Source of the DNA: Methylocystis sp.
GTDB lineage: Bacteria; Pseudomonadota; Alphaproteobacteria; Rhizobiales; Beijerinckiaceae
Length of the DNA: 40,101 bases
Assembly: GCA_022843405.1 (NCBI GenBank)
Contig: JALHNQ010000030.1
Span: 1-40,101, forward strand
Direction of reading: 5' to 3'
Position 1 is the stretch's first letter; each line of letters starts with the position of its first letter. This document shows positions 1-8,481 of this stretch, in pieces. The position numbers were made by a program, and so were the translations under genes. The notes under the pieces were generated by a model that had not been told where the DNA came from, ran no database searches, and was given only the letters and a program-made list of their open reading frames with translations.

Positions 1-2
1 GC

Positions 3-815
3 TCCTTCTATCTCGCGATGCGCATCCTCGAACCGCCGCGGCGCGACGCGATGTTCGCCATTTACGCGTTCTGCCGCGCCGTTGACGACATCGCCGACGA
101 CGAGGGCGACCGCGCCGCCCGCCGCGCCGCGCTCGACCAGTGGCGCGCCGACCTCGATGAGCTATACGCCGGCCGCATCCGCGCGCGCGTGAGCTTTCTC
201 TCCGAACCCGTCCGCCGTTTCCGGCTCGAGCGCGCTGATTTCGAGTCGGTGATCGAGGGCATGGCCATGGACGTCGAGGAGGATATTTGCGCGCCGGACT
301 GGGAAACGCTCGAGCTCTATTGCGACCGCGTCGCGAGCGCCGTGGGACGGCTCTCCGTGCGCGCGTTCGGTCTCGCGGAGGATGAGCCGGGCGCCGAATG
401 CGATTTGCCGACGGGTCCGAAGCTGCTCGCCTACCACCTCGGCCGCGCGTTGCAGCTCACCAACATCTTGCGCGACCTCGACGAGGACGCCGCGCGGGGG
501 CGGCTCTATTTGCCGCGAGAGGCGATTGAGTCCGCCGGCGTGGCGAGCCTGGCGCCGCACGCCGTGCTGTCGCATCCTTCGCTCGAAGAGGTGTGCGCGC
601 CGGTCCTCAGCCGCGCCCGCGAACATTATGACCAGGCGGATCTGGTCATGGCGGGCTTGCCCAAGCGTGCGGTGAAAGCGCCCTATCTCATGGCCGCCGG
701 CTATCGTTCGATCCTCGACAGTCTCGCCGCGCGTGGCTTTTCGGCGCCACGCGCGCCGGTGCGGGCGTCCCGTCTCAAGCTCGTCAGCGCCTTCCTGCGA
801 CACGCCTTCACGTGA
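3..815 (+). CDS. hpnD: Presqualene diphosphate synthase HpnD (5' end cut by window)
   Basis: Squalene/phytoene synthase family enzyme of hopanoid synthesis. HpnD condenses two farnesyl diphosphates to presqualene diphosphate in the HpnC-HpnD-HpnE route to squalene. The reading frame is open to the left edge, and the residues before the first internal Met (SFYLAM) continue the family pattern, so the true start lies outside the window. The first Asp-rich diphosphate/Mg-binding motif is DDIADD near the left end. The second is NILRDLDEDAARGRLYLP. The stop overlaps the hpnE start in a GTGA, so the two genes are translationally coupled. HpnD rather than HpnC is chosen because hpnE follows directly and the usual order is hpnC-hpnD-hpnE. 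Confidence 0.9.
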   Translation, partial: SFYLAMRILEPPRRDAMFAIYAFCRAVDDIADDEGDRAARRAALDQWRADLDELYAGRIRARVSFLSEPVRRFRLERADFESVIEGMAMDVEEDICAPDWETLELYCDRVASAVGRLSVRAFGLAEDEPGAECDLPTGPKLLAYHLGRALQLTNILRDLDEDAARGRLYLPREAIESAGVASLAPHAVLSHPSLEEVCAPVLSRAREHYDQADLVMAGLPKRAVKAPYLMAAGYRSILDSLAARGFSAPRAPVRASRLKLVSAFLRHAFT

Positions 816-2059
816 GCGAAACGGTTCACGTCGTCGGCGCGGGCCTCGCGGGGCTCGCCTGCGCGCTGCGTCTTGCCGAGGCCGGAAGGCGCGTCGCGCT
901 TTACGAAGCCGCGCGCATGGCCGGCGGACGCTGCCGTTCCTATTTCGACGCGTCGCTCGGCCTGACGATCGACAACGGCAATCATCTGCTGCTCTCCGGC
1001 AACACGGCGGCGCGGGATTACGCCCAGCGCATCGGCGCGAGCGATGCGCTTGTTGGTCCCGACGAATGCGCCTTCGATTTTCTCGACGCGCGCACGGCCG
1101 AGCGCTGGACGCTGCGCCCCAACGCCTCGCGCATTCCCTGGTGGGTGTTTGTCGCCGACCGGCGCGTTCCCGGCACGGGGCCGCTCGATTATCTCGGCGC
1201 CGGAAAGCTTCTCTTCGCGAAGGACGGCGCGACCATCGGCGACACCATGCGTTGCCACGGACCGTTGTGGGAGAAGCTTTGGCGCCCGGTTCTGCTCTCG
1301 GCGCTGAACACCGAGCCTGAAGAGGCGTCCGCCACGCTCGCGGGCGCCGTGCTGCGCGAGACGCTCGCGGCGGGCGGCGACGCCTGCCGCCCCATGGTCG
1401 CCAAAGGCGGACTCGGCGACGCCTTCATCGAGCCGGCGCTGCGCACGCTTCGCGCCAAAGGCGTCGAGCCGCGTTTTGGGGCGCGCCTGCGCGACATCGC
1501 TTTCGAGGAGTCGCGCGTCGCTGCGCTGCGTTTTGGCGACGCGGAAGTGATGCTGGAAAAAGGCGACGCGGTGGTCCTCGCGACGCCGCCGTGGATCGCG
1601 CAGGAGCTTCTCCCCGGCCTCGTCGCGCCCGATGATTTTCGCGCGATCCTCAACGCGCATTTCAAGATCGCGCCGCCGCCGGGCCAACCCTTGCTTCTCG
1701 GCATGATCGGCACGCTCACCGAATGGCTCTTCGCCTTCGACGATCGGCTCTCGGTGACGATCAGCGGCGCCGACCGGCTGATCGACGAGTCGCGCGACGC
1801 GCTTGCGGAAAAAATCTGGGCGGAAGTCTCAGCCGCGACGGGCCTGCCGGCGGCGCCGCCGCCCTGGCAGATCGTCAAGGAGAAGCGCGCCACCTTCGCC
1901 GCGACGCCGGCGCAGGAGAAGCGCCGGCCCGATGCGAAGACGCGCTGGGACAATCTGTGGCTTGCCGGCGACTGGACCAATACGGGCCTGCCGGCGACGA
2001 TCGAGGGCTCGATTCGATCAGGAGACAGAGCGGCGGAGCTGGCGACGGCGGCCAATTGA
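812..2059 (+). CDS. hpnE: Hydroxysqualene dehydroxylase HpnE
   Basis: FAD-dependent amine-oxidase/phytoene-desaturase-like enzyme that, in the known pathway, reduces hydroxysqualene to squalene, the substrate of squalene-hopene cyclase. The N-terminus has the dinucleotide-binding fold VVGAGLAGLACALRLAEAG, followed by the FAD-contact segment AGGRCRSY. The C-terminal FAD-binding signature is LAGDWTNTGLPATIEGSIRSG. The length, 415 residues, is normal. The GTG start at 812 overlaps the hpnD stop by four bases. The cyclase gene (hpnF/shc), often next, is not here; a small His-rich gene and an opposing permease follow instead. Confidence 0.92.
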   Translation: MSETVHVVGAGLAGLACALRLAEAGRRVALYEAARMAGGRCRSYFDASLGLTIDNGNHLLLSGNTAARDYAQRIGASDALVGPDECAFDFLDARTAERWTLRPNASRIPWWVFVADRRVPGTGPLDYLGAGKLLFAKDGATIGDTMRCHGPLWEKLWRPVLLSALNTEPEEASATLAGAVLRETLAAGGDACRPMVAKGGLGDAFIEPALRTLRAKGVEPRFGARLRDIAFEESRVAALRFGDAEVMLEKGDAVVLATPPWIAQELLPGLVAPDDFRAILNAHFKIAPPPGQPLLLGMIGTLTEWLFAFDDRLSVTISGADRLIDESRDALAEKIWAEVSAATGLPAAPPPWQIVKEKRATFAATPAQEKRRPDAKTRWDNLWLAGDWTNTGLPATIEGSIRSGDRAAELATAAN

Positions 2060-2204
2060 ACGTGACTCGTGCATGGTGAGGAAGCGCGCTTGCGTCGCCC
2101 CTCCCCTTTCGCTCCGGCGGCTTCTAGCTTTGTTTCTTCGGCGATCTATCTGGCGAATTGGCGCGCGCGTCTGCTCGTGCGCAGATCGTGGACCGGAGAG
2201 TCGT

Positions 2205-2510
2205 ATGTCCAAGGCCAAGACCGAGAAAAAATCCAAGGGCATCGTCATTTATGCAGTCGTCGCCGCCACTTGCGGGCTTGCCAATATGATGGCGCCGTCG
2301 CCAGCCGTGGCGCGGCAGGTCGCGCTTATGCATGAACCTGGTTGGCACGGCGCGGCTCCCGGGCATCACCGCGGCGGATGCTTTGTAACCACCACGCCCA
2401 CGCACCACACGCGCGCCATCCGGCATTGGCGTTACCCTTGCCCGTTCCACCACCGCGGGCATCTCAATCCCTATCACCCGCCGCATCACCGGCTCTATCC
2501 GCATCATTGA
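2205..2510 (+). CDS. Small His-rich exported protein, unknown
   Basis: I do not recognise the family. The 101-residue product has a Lys-rich start (MSKAKTEKKSKG), one hydrophobic segment (about residues 13-35, ending in SPAVA, a possible signal-peptidase site) and then a tail of about 60 residues containing 15 His, many in HH pairs, plus two Cys and several Pro and Tyr. This composition suggests a periplasmic metal-binding or buffering peptide; that is inference. The start is chosen at ATG 2205 because a GGAGAG ribosome-binding site lies at 2195-2200; the frame is open further upstream, through the end of hpnE, without a better start. It may be co-transcribed with hpnE, 145 bases upstream. 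Confidence 0.7.
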   Translation: MSKAKTEKKSKGIVIYAVVAATCGLANMMAPSPAVARQVALMHEPGWHGAAPGHHRGGCFVTTTPTHHTRAIRHWRYPCPFHHRGHLNPYHPPHHRLYPHH

Positions 2511-2563
2511 GGGCGCAACGCGCTGAAGCGGTTCGCTGATCGGGCCCGCTGACGCCCTCATCC

Positions 2564-3967
2564 TCAGCGTTCCCCCGTCAGTCGGCTGTGACGGCGGCTG
2601 TAGAGAAAATAGATGGCGAGCCCGATCGCCATCCAGATCGCGAAGCGCTCCCAGGCCACCGCCGGCAGGCGCGACAACAGCCAGATCGAGAAGCCGACGC
2701 CGACAAGCGGCGTGAAGGGGACGAAAGGCGCGCGAAAGCTGCGCGGCACGTCGGGCTGCGTGCGGCGCAGCACGATGATCGCCGAACAGATGACGACGAA
2801 GGCGGAGAGCGTGCCGATGTTCACCAGCTCCGCCACTTCCTTGATCGGGTAGAGCGCGGCGACGAGCGCGGTCAGCGCGCCGGCGATCAGCGTCGGCCGA
2901 TAGGGCGTCTGAAAGCGCGGGTGAAGCTTGGCGAACCAGGCCGGGAGCAGGCCGTCGCGGCTCATGGCGAACCAGATGCGGGCGCAGGCGAGCAAAAAGG
3001 CGAGCATCACGCTGGCGATTCCCGCGACTGCGGCAAGCGACACGACGAAAGCGATCCAGGGCAGGCCGAGCGACGCGAAAGCGGTCGCGACCGGCGCCGG
3101 ATTGTCGAGCGTGTCGTAGCGCACGATTCCGGTGAGCACGAGCGACATGGCGATATAGAGCGTCAGCGCCACGACGAGCGACAGGAGAACGGCGCGCGGC
3201 ACGTCGCGCTGCGGCGCGCGGGCTTCTTCGGCGGCGGTCGTCAACGTGTCGTAGCCGAACACGGCGAAGAACACGACCGCGGCGCCCTGCGCCACGCCGG
3301 AAAAGCCGAAGGGCATGAAGGGCGTCCAATTCTCGACGCGCACATAGGGGAGTCCCGCCACGATCACCAAGAGCGCCGCGGCAATCTTGACGACCACCAT
3401 TGCGGTGTTGAAGCGCGCGCCAAGCTCCACGCGCAGCGTCAACAGGAAGGCGACGCCAAGCGCGCCGAGCGCGGCGAAAAGATCGACGGCGCGGCCGGCG
3501 CCGGTTCCCGGCGCGCCGCTCGCCCAGTCCGGAAGGGCGAGGCCGAATTGCGCGAGCAGCGCCTGCAAATAGGCCGACCAGCCGATCGCCACGACGGCGA
3601 CGACGAGCGCATATTCGAGGAGAAGATCCCAGCCGATGATCCAGGCGGCGAGTTCGCCCAGCACCGCATAGGCATATGTATAGGCGCTGCCGGCGACGGG
3701 AATCATGCCGGCGAATTCGGCATAGGAGAGCGCCGCCGCGGCGCTCGCGACGCCGGCGATCAGAAAGGAGAGGGCGACGCCAGGCCCGGCCTGGGTCGCC
3801 GCCACCACGCCGGTCAGCACGAAAATGCCGACGCCAATAAGCCCGCCAAGGCCGATGCCGGTGAGCTGCCAGACGCCGAGCACGCGACGGAATCCGCCCG
3901 GTCGGTCGGCTTCAGCTTGCAATGATTCGATGGATTTGGCGCGCAGCAGCGAGGAGGAAAGCTTCAT
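2564..3967 (-). CDS. APC-family amino acid permease
   Basis: Inner-membrane transporter of the amino acid-polyamine-organocation superfamily, CAT/YfnA-like, 467 residues with about 12 hydrophobic helices. The first helix carries the typical GIGLGGLIGVGIFVLTG motif around residues 36-52, in which the unwound Gly-rich stretch binds the substrate amino and carboxyl groups. The conserved segment YAEFAGMIPVAGSAYTYAYAVLGE follows. The C-terminal half has the FAMSRDGLLPAWFAKLHPRFQTP signature of cationic amino-acid transporters and YfnA homologues. Substrate cannot be read from sequence; a broad or cationic amino acid is likely. It stands alone, convergent with the His-rich gene and downstream of smbP on the same strand, but separated from it by a terminator. 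Confidence 0.88.
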   Translation of the reverse strand: MKLSSSLLRAKSIESLQAEADRPGGFRRVLGVWQLTGIGLGGLIGVGIFVLTGVVAATQAGPGVALSFLIAGVASAAAALSYAEFAGMIPVAGSAYTYAYAVLGELAAWIIGWDLLLEYALVVAVVAIGWSAYLQALLAQFGLALPDWASGAPGTGAGRAVDLFAALGALGVAFLLTLRVELGARFNTAMVVVKIAAALLVIVAGLPYVRVENWTPFMPFGFSGVAQGAAVVFFAVFGYDTLTTAAEEARAPQRDVPRAVLLSLVVALTLYIAMSLVLTGIVRYDTLDNPAPVATAFASLGLPWIAFVVSLAAVAGIASVMLAFLLACARIWFAMSRDGLLPAWFAKLHPRFQTPYRPTLIAGALTALVAALYPIKEVAELVNIGTLSAFVVICSAIIVLRRTQPDVPRSFRAPFVPFTPLVGVGFSIWLLSRLPAVAWERFAIWMAIGLAIYFLYSRRHSRLTGER

Positions 3968-4057
3968 TCAAAATGGCCCGTCGGCGGGCGTGTCCGCCAC
4001 GACGTCCATAGGCGATCCGGGCGTCGCTGTCATGGCCGCCGGGGCGTCATGCAGACG

Positions 4058-4084
4058 CAAAAAAGAGCGGCCAGTGGCCGCTCT
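4058..4084 (-). terminator. Intrinsic terminator after smbP-like gene
   Basis: A perfect inverted repeat at 4064-4084 (AGAGCGGCC, loop AGT, GGCCGCTCT) is followed on the minus strand by six T (plus-strand A run 4059-4064). It lies 34 bases past the smbP-like stop codon and before the permease gene, so it should end smbP transcription and isolate the permease. Confidence 0.8.
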
Positions 4085-4096
4085 CTCGTTTTGTCA

Positions 4097-4134
4097 GGCG
4101 GCCTATTTCTTGGCGGCCTATTTCTTGGCGGCCT
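4097..4134. repeat. 15-bp tandem duplication across a stop codon
   Basis: Two exact copies of GGCGGCCTATTTCTT (4097-4111 and 4112-4126) plus the first eight bases of a third. On the minus strand each unit encodes Ala-Ala-Lys-Lys-stop, so the unit and its TAG stop are duplicated at the end of the SmbP-like gene. The second copy is untranslated unless the first stop is read through. Confidence 0.9.
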
Positions 4135-4456
4135 CGAGATGCGTCAGCGCCTCTTCGGCGTGTTTCGTCGCGACGTCGGCATGCTTCTGCTTGCCGTGGT
4201 CGATGGCCATTTCAAGATGCGAAACGCCCTGTTTGGTATGCTCGTTCGGCTTCTCGGCTTCGGACGCCTTGGCGTGCTTCAAGCCTTCTTCCGCATGCAT
4301 CGTCAGCGCCTCGGCCTTTCCCTGCTTGCCTTCGCTGATCGCCTGTTTGGTGTGGGTGATGGCTTCACCCAGATGATCTTCCGCATAGGCCAACCGAGGG
4401 GCGAAAAAGGCCGCGAGGGATAGAGCCAAAGCGGTTGCAAAAATTCTGCGATTCAT
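4118..4456 (-). CDS. smbP: SmbP-like small metal-binding periplasmic protein
   Basis: The product has 112 residues: a signal peptide (MNRRIFATALALSLAAFFAPRLAYA) and a mature helical chain of about 87 residues with 10 His spaced through amphipathic repeats (HAEEGLKH, HLEMAIDH, HAEEALTH). This pattern matches SmbP, the small periplasmic protein first described in Nitrosomonas europaea, which binds Cu and other divalent metals; a role in copper or nickel buffering is inferred from that family. ATG 4456 is preferred because AGGAG stands 8 bases before it. The frame is open further upstream, but those codons overlap the neighbouring DUF3775 gene and do not look like a signal peptide. The gene ends in a duplicated Ala-Ala-Lys-Lys-stop unit and a strong terminator. 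Confidence 0.82.
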   Translation of the reverse strand: MNRRIFATALALSLAAFFAPRLAYAEDHLGEAITHTKQAISEGKQGKAEALTMHAEEGLKHAKASEAEKPNEHTKQGVSHLEMAIDHGKQKHADVATKHAEEALTHLEAAKK

Positions 4457-4551
4457 AGGGGATCTCCTCAATGCTTCGCCGCATGACGTAAATATGGTCA
4501 CTTTCGCTCTGGGATCGAGCTTTTGCCGGCGTTCTCGATGTCGCGGCGCGA

Positions 4552-4953
4552 TCACTGCCGGTCGGCGGCAAAAAGCTCGCAGCTCTCGCCGAATTCCGCG
4601 AGGCCGCCTTCAAGAAACGAGGCGAGCAGCGGCACGCCGAGCAGATAGGCCGATGTCGCGCCTTCGTGCCGGGCGCGCGCTTGCGCGAGAGCTTCGCCCC
4701 ATTCGTCGGCGGCGAAGTCGCCCCGTCCTACCCACATCAGCGCGACGAGTTCGATCTGCTCGTCAACGTCCATGGCCTCGATGAAGGAGGAAACCTCGTC
4801 GCGAATGGTGGGGAACGCGTCCTCCGTCAATACGCTGACGAACCCGTCGTCAGTGGCGTTCGAGGCGTCCGCTTCAATGCCCTCGTCTTCGCTTTCAAGT
4901 TCGCGGGCTTTGACGACGACGAAACAGACTTTGTCCGTATTGATGGTCGGCAT
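4552..4953 (-). CDS. DUF3775 family protein
   Basis: A small acidic cytoplasmic protein of 133 residues, resembling DUF3775 proteins of alphaproteobacteria. The N-terminus (INTDKVCFVVVKARELESED) and the middle segment (DEVSSFIEAMDVDEQIELVALMWVGRGDF) are the recognisable parts. No catalytic motif is visible and the function of the family is unknown. It is on the same strand as smbP, with a 95-base gap that contains smbP's own ribosome-binding site. It is divergent from alanine dehydrogenase, with 124 bases between the two starts. Confidence 0.75.
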   Translation of the reverse strand: MPTINTDKVCFVVVKARELESEDEGIEADASNATDDGFVSVLTEDAFPTIRDEVSSFIEAMDVDEQIELVALMWVGRGDFAADEWGEALAQARARHEGATSAYLLGVPLLASFLEGGLAEFGESCELFAADRQ

Positions 4954-4995
4954 TTCTTCCTCTCCGCCGTTTTGAACCTCACTTGACCTTCGCCC

Positions 4996-5025
4996 TTGTT
5001 GTGAAAGGTCGCTCTCTGCATATAT
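4996..5025 (+). promoter_or_regulatory. Possible promoter for alanine dehydrogenase
   Basis: TTGTTG at 4996-5001 and ATATAT at 5020-5025 are separated by 18 bases, 52 bases before the ald ATG. The boxes are a loose fit to a sigma-70 consensus in a GC-rich background. No transcription start evidence can be read from sequence. Confidence 0.3.
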
Positions 5026-5077
5026 TCCCCACAGGCGAGATGTTTACCCGAGTCGACGCCGTAATTTGGAGCCGGAA

Positions 5078-6208
5078 ATGCGTGTCGGCGCGCCGAAAGA
5101 AACCAAGGACAACGAATATCGGGTCGGCCTGACGCCGTCCTCGGTCGCCGAGCTTGCCCATGCGGGACATGAAGTCTTCATCGAGCGCGGCGCAGGCGAG
5201 GGCGCGGATATATCTGACGCAGACTACGCCGCTGCGGGCGCGAAGCTCGTCGATGGTCCTGAAGCGCTCTTCGCCGCAGCGCAGTTGATCGTCAAGGTGA
5301 AGGAGCCGCAGCGGCGCGAGATCGCCTACTTGCGGCCGGACCATGTGCTCTTCACCTATTTCCATCTCGCCGCGGACGCGGAACTCACGCGCGAACTCAT
5401 GGCGAGCGGCGCCCATTGCATCGCCTATGAGACGGTCACGGCGCCGGGCGGCGGATTGCCGCTGCTCGCGCCGATGTCGGAAATCGCCGGCCGGCTGGCC
5501 CCGCAGATCGGCGCGCATTTTCTGGAAAAGCAGGCGGGCGGCCGCGGCGTTCTGCTCGCGGGCGCGCCGGGCGTGCCGCCAGCTGACGTTCTCGTTCTCG
5601 GCGCCGGCAGCGTCGGCGCGCAGGCGACGGCGATTGCGCTCGGCATGGGCGCGAGCGTGCTTGTCGCCGACCGCAACCCCGACGCGCTGCGGCGTCTCGA
5701 AACGCGTTTCGGTTTCGCGGCGCGCACCATCTATTCCACCCGCGCCGCGATCGCCGAATCGGTGAAGCGCGCCGATCTCGTCATTTGCGCGGCGCTCGCG
5801 CCGGGCGCCAAGGCGCCGATCCTGATCACGCGGGACATGCTGGCGACGATGAAGCGCGGCGCCGTGATCGTCGATGTCGCGATCGACCAGGGCGGCTGCT
5901 GCGAGACGTCGCGCCCGACCAGCCATTCCGACCCGGTCTATGTGATCGATGGCGTCGTGCATTACTGCGTCACCAACATGCCCGGAATCACGCCGCGCAC
6001 GTCGACTTTCGCGCTCAACAACGCCACGCTGCCCTTCGTGCTGGCGCTCGCTGACAAGGGCTGGCGCCGCGCGTTGGAGGACGATCCGCATCTGCGGGCG
6101 GGACTGGAAATTTCCGCCGGGCGGATATTTTCCGCGCCTGTCGCCGCCGCGCATGGTCTGCCGTTGTCGTCGAACCTCAACGTCTTGGATAGCGCCGGAG
6201 CCGCATAG
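5078..6208 (+). CDS. ald: Alanine dehydrogenase
   Basis: NAD-dependent L-alanine dehydrogenase, which interconverts alanine with pyruvate and ammonia in the cytoplasm; in methylotrophs such enzymes can assimilate ammonia. The chain is about 376 residues, normal for the family. The N-terminus MRVGAPKETKDNEYRVGLTP contains the pyruvate-binding Arg. The catalytic pair is K75 (IVKVKEPQ) and H96 (FTYFHLAAD). The Rossmann motif is VLGAGSVGAQA with a following acidic residue in VADRN, which fits NAD. ATG 5078 is chosen over an upstream in-frame TTG at 5066 because GGAG at 5068-5071 sits at the right distance from the ATG, and homologues begin MRVG. Confidence 0.94.
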   Translation: MRVGAPKETKDNEYRVGLTPSSVAELAHAGHEVFIERGAGEGADISDADYAAAGAKLVDGPEALFAAAQLIVKVKEPQRREIAYLRPDHVLFTYFHLAADAELTRELMASGAHCIAYETVTAPGGGLPLLAPMSEIAGRLAPQIGAHFLEKQAGGRGVLLAGAPGVPPADVLVLGAGSVGAQATAIALGMGASVLVADRNPDALRRLETRFGFAARTIYSTRAAIAESVKRADLVICAALAPGAKAPILITRDMLATMKRGAVIVDVAIDQGGCCETSRPTSHSDPVYVIDGVVHYCVTNMPGITPRTSTFALNNATLPFVLALADKGWRRALEDDPHLRAGLEISAGRIFSAPVAAAHGLPLSSNLNVLDSAGAA

Positions 6209-6434
6209 CGCTTTTCTGGCCCTTGCTCGGCTGGCTGCGACCATTTCGCCTAGGCGCTTCGCAAGAGGGTTGCGGCCCGAATGGATATTGCATTGTTATA
6301 TTTAGAGCTTATGTCCCAGATGCAGCTTCTGCCGACCTGGCTGGCAGAGCTTTTCCGATCGACGAGCAATTGTTAGACGAGTAGGACGTGGCGAAGCGGC
6401 GCGGCGGCCCTTCATTTGGACAGGCGGTTAAGGC

Positions 6435-8438
6435 ATGAGCGCGAGTGAGGACCAGGACCCCGCGGCTAGCCAAACGGGGCGCGGTCCAGGGGAAAAGGAT
6501 ACTGCGCGCGCAAAGGCTGGGCCGCCAAAGAAGACACCGCCCCGCAAGGCCAAGAAAAAGCCTGCAGTGGAGCCGGCGGCCGTCGTAAGCGTTCCCGCGC
6601 CAGCGGCCGGTCGCGCGAAGGCGGATGGCGGCGCTGGCGCGCCATTGCTCGCCAATGTGGAAGCGTTCGGCCGTCTCGACTTCGAGACCATCGCCGAAAA
6701 CATGGCGCAGCTCGTCGACCAGGGGCGCAAGGCGATTGCCGCCGCGATCGGCGGCGCCAATCCTGACGAGGCGCGCAGCGAACTCGCCGCGAGCGTCGCC
6801 GACGCCACCAAGACGCTCGGCGCCGTCGCCGAATGGTGGCTGTCGAAGCCCGAGCGCGCCGCGGCGGCCCAGGCCGATCTTTACGGCGGGTTGAGCGAAA
6901 TCTGGCGGCAGACGCTGCGCCGCTACGGCGGGGAGGATGTCGCGCCGATCGTCCCGTCCGATCTCACCGACAAGCGATTCGCCGCGCCGGAATGGAACGC
7001 GAATCCATTCTTCGACTGGCTGCGGCAATCCTATCTGCTCGCGTCGCGCTGGGCCGGCGACATGGTGGAAAAGGCCGAAGGCCTCGACCCGCAAACAAAG
7101 GCGCGAGCCGCCTTTTACGCGCGGCTGATCTCAAGCGCGGTTTCGCCATCGAATTTCGTGGCGACCAACCCCGAACTGTTGCGCGCGACAATCGACGCCA
7201 AGGGCGAGAATCTCGTTCGCGGCCTGAAGATGCTTGCGGAAGACATTTCCGCGGGCGGCGGCGTGCTGAAGATTCGTCAAAGCGCGGCGCGGCGATTCGA
7301 ACTCGGCGTGGATCTGGCGAATACGCCCGGCAAGGTAGTCTGGCGCAATGACGTGATGGAGCTCATCCAATATGAGCCGACGACGGCGGAAGTCTATGCG
7401 CGGCCGCTGCTCATCACGCCGCCCTGGATCAACAAATTCTACGTGCTCGATCTCAACCCCGAAAAGAGCTTCGTGCGCTGGGCGGTGGAGCAGGGGTTCA
7501 CTGTCTTCATCATTTCATGGGTCAATCCCGACGAGACCAAGGCCGAAAAAGGCTTTGAAGCCTATATGCACGAAGGCGTGCTGACCGCGCTCGACGTGAT
7601 CGAGAAGGCGACCGGCGAACGCAAGGTCACGGCGGCCGGCTATTGCGTCGGGGGCACGCTGCTCGCGCTGACCCTTGCCTATATGGCCGCGACCGGCGAC
7701 GATCGCATCGATAGCGTGACCTTCTTTGCGACGCAGGTCGATTTTTCCGACGCTGGCGATCTGCAGATTTTCGTCGACGAGGCGCGGCTTGCGGCGCTCG
7801 ACGAAACCATGGCGCGCACCGGCTATCTCGAAGGCGTCAAGATGGCCAACGCCTTCAACATGCTGCGGCCGAACGAACTGATCTGGAATTATGTCGTCAA
7901 CAATTACATGAAGGGCGTCGAGCCGGCGGCCTTCGATCTTCTCTATTGGAATTCCGACTCGACGCGCATTCCGCGGGCCAATCACTCCTTCTATCTTCGC
8001 GGCTGCTATCTCGAAAATCGCCTGGCGCGCGGCGAGATGGTCATCGACGGCGTGCGGCTCAATCTGCGGCAGGTCAAAATCCCGGTCTTTGAGGTCGCGC
8101 CGAAGGAAGATCATATTGCGCCGGCGCAATCCGTATTTCGCGGCGCGAAGTTTTTCGGCGGCGAGGTGACCTTCGTATTGGCCGGTTCGGGCCATATTGC
8201 GGGAATCATCAACCCGCCTTCCAGGAACAAATATCAATATTGGACGGGAGGACCCGCGAAGGGCGTCCTTGAGGATTGGATCGAGAAGGCGAAGGAGACC
8301 ACGGGCTCCTGGTGGCCTTACTGGTTGTCCTGGGTGACGGCGCAGGCGCCCGGGAAAGTGCCCGCGCGCCAGCCTGGTGGCGGCAAGCTCGAAATCATCT
8401 GCGACGCGCCTGGGGAATATGTGCGGGTGAGCGGATAG
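6435..8438 (+). CDS. phaC: Class I poly(3-hydroxyalkanoate) synthase PhaC
   Basis: Polymerises hydroxyacyl-CoA, mainly (R)-3-hydroxybutyryl-CoA, on the surface of storage granules. The protein has 667 residues; the first 65 or so are a Lys/Ala/Pro-rich extension of low complexity, then the PhaC N-terminal domain and an alpha/beta-hydrolase core. The PhaC box GYCVGG places the catalytic Cys at 404. The other triad members are probably D559 (PKEDHIAP) and H587 (GSGHIAGIINPP). The PWINKFYVLDL segment is typical of class I enzymes. The size and lack of an adjacent phaE or phaR gene also point to class I. phaA, phaB and phasin genes are not next to it. ATG 6435 has only a weak ribosome-binding site. 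Confidence 0.95.
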   Translation: MSASEDQDPAASQTGRGPGEKDTARAKAGPPKKTPPRKAKKKPAVEPAAVVSVPAPAAGRAKADGGAGAPLLANVEAFGRLDFETIAENMAQLVDQGRKAIAAAIGGANPDEARSELAASVADATKTLGAVAEWWLSKPERAAAAQADLYGGLSEIWRQTLRRYGGEDVAPIVPSDLTDKRFAAPEWNANPFFDWLRQSYLLASRWAGDMVEKAEGLDPQTKARAAFYARLISSAVSPSNFVATNPELLRATIDAKGENLVRGLKMLAEDISAGGGVLKIRQSAARRFELGVDLANTPGKVVWRNDVMELIQYEPTTAEVYARPLLITPPWINKFYVLDLNPEKSFVRWAVEQGFTVFIISWVNPDETKAEKGFEAYMHEGVLTALDVIEKATGERKVTAAGYCVGGTLLALTLAYMAATGDDRIDSVTFFATQVDFSDAGDLQIFVDEARLAALDETMARTGYLEGVKMANAFNMLRPNELIWNYVVNNYMKGVEPAAFDLLYWNSDSTRIPRANHSFYLRGCYLENRLARGEMVIDGVRLNLRQVKIPVFEVAPKEDHIAPAQSVFRGAKFFGGEVTFVLAGSGHIAGIINPPSRNKYQYWTGGPAKGVLEDWIEKAKETTGSWWPYWLSWVTAQAPGKVPARQPGGGKLEIICDAPGEYVRVSG

Positions 8439-8461
8439 GCGGCGCGCTCCGGGTGCGCCGC
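8439..8461. terminator. GC-rich hairpin between convergent genes
   Basis: GCGGCGC (8439-8445) pairs perfectly with GCGCCGC (8455-8461) around a 9-base loop, starting just after the phaC stop and before the convergent HupE/UreJ-type gene. There is no T run, so it may be only a weak or protein-assisted terminator. Confidence 0.4.
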
Positions 8462-8481
8462 GATTAATGCGCGCGGTCGCC

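Noticed and set aside
2588-3925. 445-codon plus-strand open frame
   Set aside because: Antisense to the APC permease; composition (Arg, Asp, Glu, His, Gly) is that of a shadow frame.
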